Of a stretch of DNA of 8,667 nucleotides, positions 6,868 to 8,667 are shown piece by piece. The position numbers and the translations under genes are program-made. The notes below the pieces were generated by a model. It did not search any database. It was given only the letters and a program-made list of their open reading frames with translations, and had not been told where the DNA came from. This DNA comes from Candidatus Zixiibacteriota bacterium. GTDB taxonomy: Bacteria > Zixibacteria > MSB-5A5 > CAIYYT01. The stretch spans positions 1-8,667 of the forward strand of contig CAUJJY010000143.1 of assembly GCA_963205155.1 (NCBI GenBank). The letters are read 5' to 3'. Numbering within the stretch: position 1 is the stretch's first letter; every line of letters begins with the position of its first letter.

Positions 6868-6876
6868 CCGGGTTAC
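6864..6876 (+). repeat. Perfect 13-base palindrome spanning a stop codon
   Basis: GTAACC and GGTTAC flank a single G, with the roadblock gene's TAA inside the left arm and AGGAG of the next gene directly after. As RNA it gives at most a five-pair hairpin (GTAAC/GTTAC). It could tune coupling between the roadblock and GTPase genes, or be chance. Confidence 0.3.
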
Positions 6877-6881
6877 AGGAG
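6877..6881 (+). promoter_or_regulatory. Shine-Dalgarno of the GTPase gene
   Basis: AGGAG is seven bases before ATG 6889, a standard spacing. The protein then begins MVSINYSSREVNCKIVYYGP, matching the usual MglA opening, so the start is secure. Confidence 0.7.
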
Positions 6882-6888
6882 AACTTAG

Positions 6889-7989
6889 ATGGTATCGATC
6901 AACTACTCAAGTCGGGAAGTCAACTGTAAGATTGTCTATTACGGACCCGGCTTGTCGGGCAAGACAACTAATCTGCAGTACGTGCATGCGAAAGTGCCGA
7001 AAAAGACGCGCGGTGACTTGATCAGTCTTGCGACCGATGCCGACCGTACGCTCTACTTCGACTTCTTGCCGATCAATATCGGTGCGATCAACGGCTTTGC
7101 CACCAAGTTCCAACTCTATACCGTGCCGGGACAGGTTTTCTATAACGCTACCCGCAAACTCGTCTTACGCGGAGTTGACGGCGTAGTATTTGTCGGCGAC
7201 TCACAGCGCTCGAAAAAAGAAGAGAATATCGAATCGCTGAATAACCTGAAAGAAAACCTGGTCGAATACGGCTACGATATTATGACACTGCCGATCGTGC
7301 TGCAATACAACAAGCGCGACCTGCCCGATGTCATGAGCATTGCTGAATTGCAGGCCGATCTCAACTGGAATAATCTCCCGTTCTTCGAGGCTTCCGCAGT
7401 CAAGGGCGTGGGCGTTTTCGATACTCTCAAACTGATCACCAAGCTCGTGCTCAACAAGGCGAAAAAGGGCGATGAGGTGGTACCCAATTCCGTTCCCGAA
7501 GTGAGTACAGAAGAGACGCCGCAATATTCGGTAAGCAACGCAGTGCAATCGACCGGACTTCCGGATGTCGAACATTCTTCCGAACCCGAGTACTCGCGAA
7601 CGGCGGCTTCGGCACAATCGACGACAACAACCGCACCAGCACACACGGTTGCGGCTCGGCACCGGGTCGAGGTCAATGCCATGCCTGATCAGGATTGGAG
7701 TATGGCACAAGCGGCCGATACACCGGCAGTCAAACCGGATACCGGCAAGATACCGCTATCATCACTGTCGGATATTGAAAGCAAGCTCACTCCGATCGGT
7801 AATGATAATTTCAACGCATTGAAAGCCGACAAGGCTCCACGCACGCAAGGCCAGGTAGAATCATCGGCGGCCGATTTCGCGGACGCCTTCGAAGTACCCA
7901 AAGTGATGGGGATGCAGAAGAGCACACGCATAAAAAAGAAAAAGAGAAAATTCTTCTTATTCCGCTGGTTCAGCCGGGATAATGATTAA
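6889..7989 (+). CDS. MglA-family small Ras-like GTPase with long C-terminal tail
   Basis: Residues 1-195 are a complete MglA-type GTPase. Walker A is GPGLSGKT (19-26). The Arg of ATDADRT falls at position 53 and the Gln of TVPGQ at 82, the positions of the catalytic pair described in Thermus MglA. The base-recognition motif is NKRD (141-144), and EASAVKG (about 167-173) fits G5. The protein should bind and hydrolyse GTP with help from roadblock partners, cycling between membrane or pole-bound and free states. MglA proteins are normally about 195 residues; this one is 366. The extra part is Ser/Thr/Pro/Ala-rich and probably disordered (about 196-290), with short possible binding segments (IPLSSLSDIESKL, AADFADAFEVPKV), and ends in a basic-aromatic patch (IKKKKRKFFLFRWFSRDND). 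It lies between two roadblock genes (21 and 14 bases away). MglA family membership is firm; the tail's function is inferred. Confidence 0.92.
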   Translation: MVSINYSSREVNCKIVYYGPGLSGKTTNLQYVHAKVPKKTRGDLISLATDADRTLYFDFLPINIGAINGFATKFQLYTVPGQVFYNATRKLVLRGVDGVVFVGDSQRSKKEENIESLNNLKENLVEYGYDIMTLPIVLQYNKRDLPDVMSIAELQADLNWNNLPFFEASAVKGVGVFDTLKLITKLVLNKAKKGDEVVPNSVPEVSTEETPQYSVSNAVQSTGLPDVEHSSEPEYSRTAASAQSTTTTAPAHTVAARHRVEVNAMPDQDWSMAQAADTPAVKPDTGKIPLSSLSDIESKLTPIGNDNFNALKADKAPRTQGQVESSAADFADAFEVPKVMGMQKSTRIKKKKRKFFLFRWFSRDND

Positions 7990-7991
7990 TC

Positions 7992-7998
7992 AGGAGGT
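7992..7998 (+). promoter_or_regulatory. Strong Shine-Dalgarno for GTG start at 8004
   Basis: AGGAGGT lies five bases before GTG 8004 and only two bases after the GTPase stop, supporting the non-ATG start and tight coupling. Confidence 0.7.
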
Positions 7999-8003
7999 CT
8001 GAA

Positions 8004-8492
8004 GTGGCTGGCGACAAACTAATCGTTTATTGGGACGACACCGAGAAGATCGATACGGTGATGACCAGGCTTTTGAAAGGTTCGGAAGCCAAATGTGCAC
8101 TACTGGTCGATAAGGATGGTCACCTCATCGCCCGGCATGGATTCACGCAGACGCTTGACACGACGGCGCTATCGGCGCTAATGGCAGGTAGTTTTGCGTC
8201 AACCGCCGAGATCGCCAAACTGGTTGGCGAACCGGAGTTTTCGGTCCTGTTCCATCAGGGCAAAAAAGACCACATCCACATGGGTCTGGTCGGGGATCGC
8301 TCGATTCTGGCAGTCGTCTTTGACGACCGCACCACCATCGGGATGGTCCGCCTCTATGCCAAGGAAGCGGCAGAGGAACTGCAAAAAGTCTTCGAGACCG
8401 TATTGCAGAAAATCAACAGCGATGACCAGGGATTGTCAGAGGAGTTCACGACCTCCGCTGAAAACAAGCTGGAAGACATCTTCCGCGAATAA
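8004..8492 (+). CDS. Roadblock/LC7 domain protein, longer form
   Basis: A 162-residue soluble protein with a roadblock domain at about 14-137: a KIDTVMTRLLKGSEAK helix, the CALLVDKDGHLIARHG strand-turn-strand, a helix (TTALSALMAGSFASTAEIAKLVG), the strands FSVLFHQGKKDHIHMGLVG and SILAVVFDD, and a long last helix (AAEELQKVFETVLQKI). It has an acidic N-terminal lead (YWDDTEK) and an acidic, probably flexible C-terminal tail (about 138-162). It differs clearly from the MglB-sized protein upstream of the GTPase gene. The start is GTG 8004, backed by a strong AGGAGGT. Lying 14 bases after the GTPase gene, it is a likely second binding partner, regulator or heterodimer mate of another roadblock protein here. 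The function is inferred from the fold and context only. Confidence 0.85.
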   Translation: MAGDKLIVYWDDTEKIDTVMTRLLKGSEAKCALLVDKDGHLIARHGFTQTLDTTALSALMAGSFASTAEIAKLVGEPEFSVLFHQGKKDHIHMGLVGDRSILAVVFDDRTTIGMVRLYAKEAAEELQKVFETVLQKINSDDQGLSEEFTTSAENKLEDIFRE

Positions 8493-8531
8493 CAGCGTTG
8501 CAGGATTCTTGAGGCAGCACCAGGAAGGAAT

Positions 8532-8667
8532 ATGCCAGCCGCAAAAGACTTAGGGACGATGCTCGTTGATGCGGGCAAGATCAGCAGCGATCAACTGACA
8601 CAGGCGCTCTCTCTTGTTGAAAAAGGGAAAGGGCGTCTGGAGCAGGTGCTGATCCAGATAGGAGCGG
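8532..8667 (+). CDS. MshEN (GspE/PilB N-terminal) module protein, 3' end outside window
   Basis: The frame is open from ATG 8532 to the last base (45 complete codons), with AGGAAGG just upstream (8522-8528). The visible residues include LGTMLVDAGKISSDQLTQAL and GRLEQVLIQIG, the repeat-like helical pattern of the MshEN/GspE N-terminal module that opens PilB/GspE/MshE secretion and pilus ATPases. It also occurs in other signalling proteins, where it may bind cyclic di-GMP. With an MglA/roadblock cluster upstream, a PilB-type pilus ATPase is a reasonable expectation, but no ATPase sequence is in view, so only the module is claimed. A 39-base gap separates it from the roadblock gene, still compatible with one operon. 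Confidence 0.7.
   Translation, partial: MPAAKDLGTMLVDAGKISSDQLTQALSLVEKGKGRLEQVLIQIGA

Noticed and set aside
7201..7710. Reverse-strand open frames opposite the GTPase gene
   Set aside because: The sense strand has a complete set of GTPase motifs; the reverse frames are His/Arg/Ser-rich with no domain.
1..8667. tRNA or rRNA genes, CRISPR repeats, insertion sequences, attachment sites
   Set aside because: Almost the entire window is explained by co-directional protein genes, and no repeated units, transposase motifs or RNA gene signatures were seen.

Overview
All genes in this window lie on the + strand. They form two blocks separated by one 158-bp gap (2964-3121). The protein types (MurJ, ComEC, a Sec-type signal peptide, MglA/roadblock proteins, a probable type IV pilus or type II secretion ATPase N-terminus) fit a diderm, free-living bacterium. 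The mix of moderate GC content, PATAN/DUF4388 and a long MglA-like GTPase recalls FCB-type candidate lineages (Zixibacteria-like) or deltaproteobacteria-like groups. That placement is a guess from style, not a measured assignment.

Block 1 (1-2963) is household envelope and DNA-uptake machinery. It holds the C-terminal half of the lipid II flippase MurJ, cut by the window start, followed closely by a ComEC-type DNA-uptake channel. The C-terminal metallo-beta-lactamase-like domain of ComEC keeps its overall pattern but has lost the metal-binding motif.

Block 2 (3122 to the window end) looks like one operon, with junctions from a 20-bp overlap to a 39-bp gap. In order it encodes: a PATAN/DUF4388 protein with an extra helical C-terminal domain; a small signal-peptide-bearing membrane protein; a TPR protein ending in a roadblock/LC7 domain; a four-helix membrane protein ending in a roadblock domain; a stand-alone MglB-sized roadblock protein; an MglA-family small GTPase with intact G motifs and a disordered tail of about 170 residues ending in a polybasic/aromatic patch; a fourth roadblock protein; and the start of a protein with an MshEN (GspE/PilB N-terminal) module.

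The likely theme is a membrane-associated GTPase switch. One MglA-like GTPase is surrounded by four roadblock proteins of different architecture (soluble MglB-like, TPR-linked, membrane-tethered, and extended), plus PATAN and MshEN modules often linked to surface motility, pili and two-component signalling. The layout resembles the membrane-anchored roadblock scaffolds that hold small GTPases in eukaryotes (Ragulator/Rag), and it is the part of the window most likely to be a poorly described system. Its biological output (polarity, type IV pilus motility, secretion or something else) cannot be read from the sequence.
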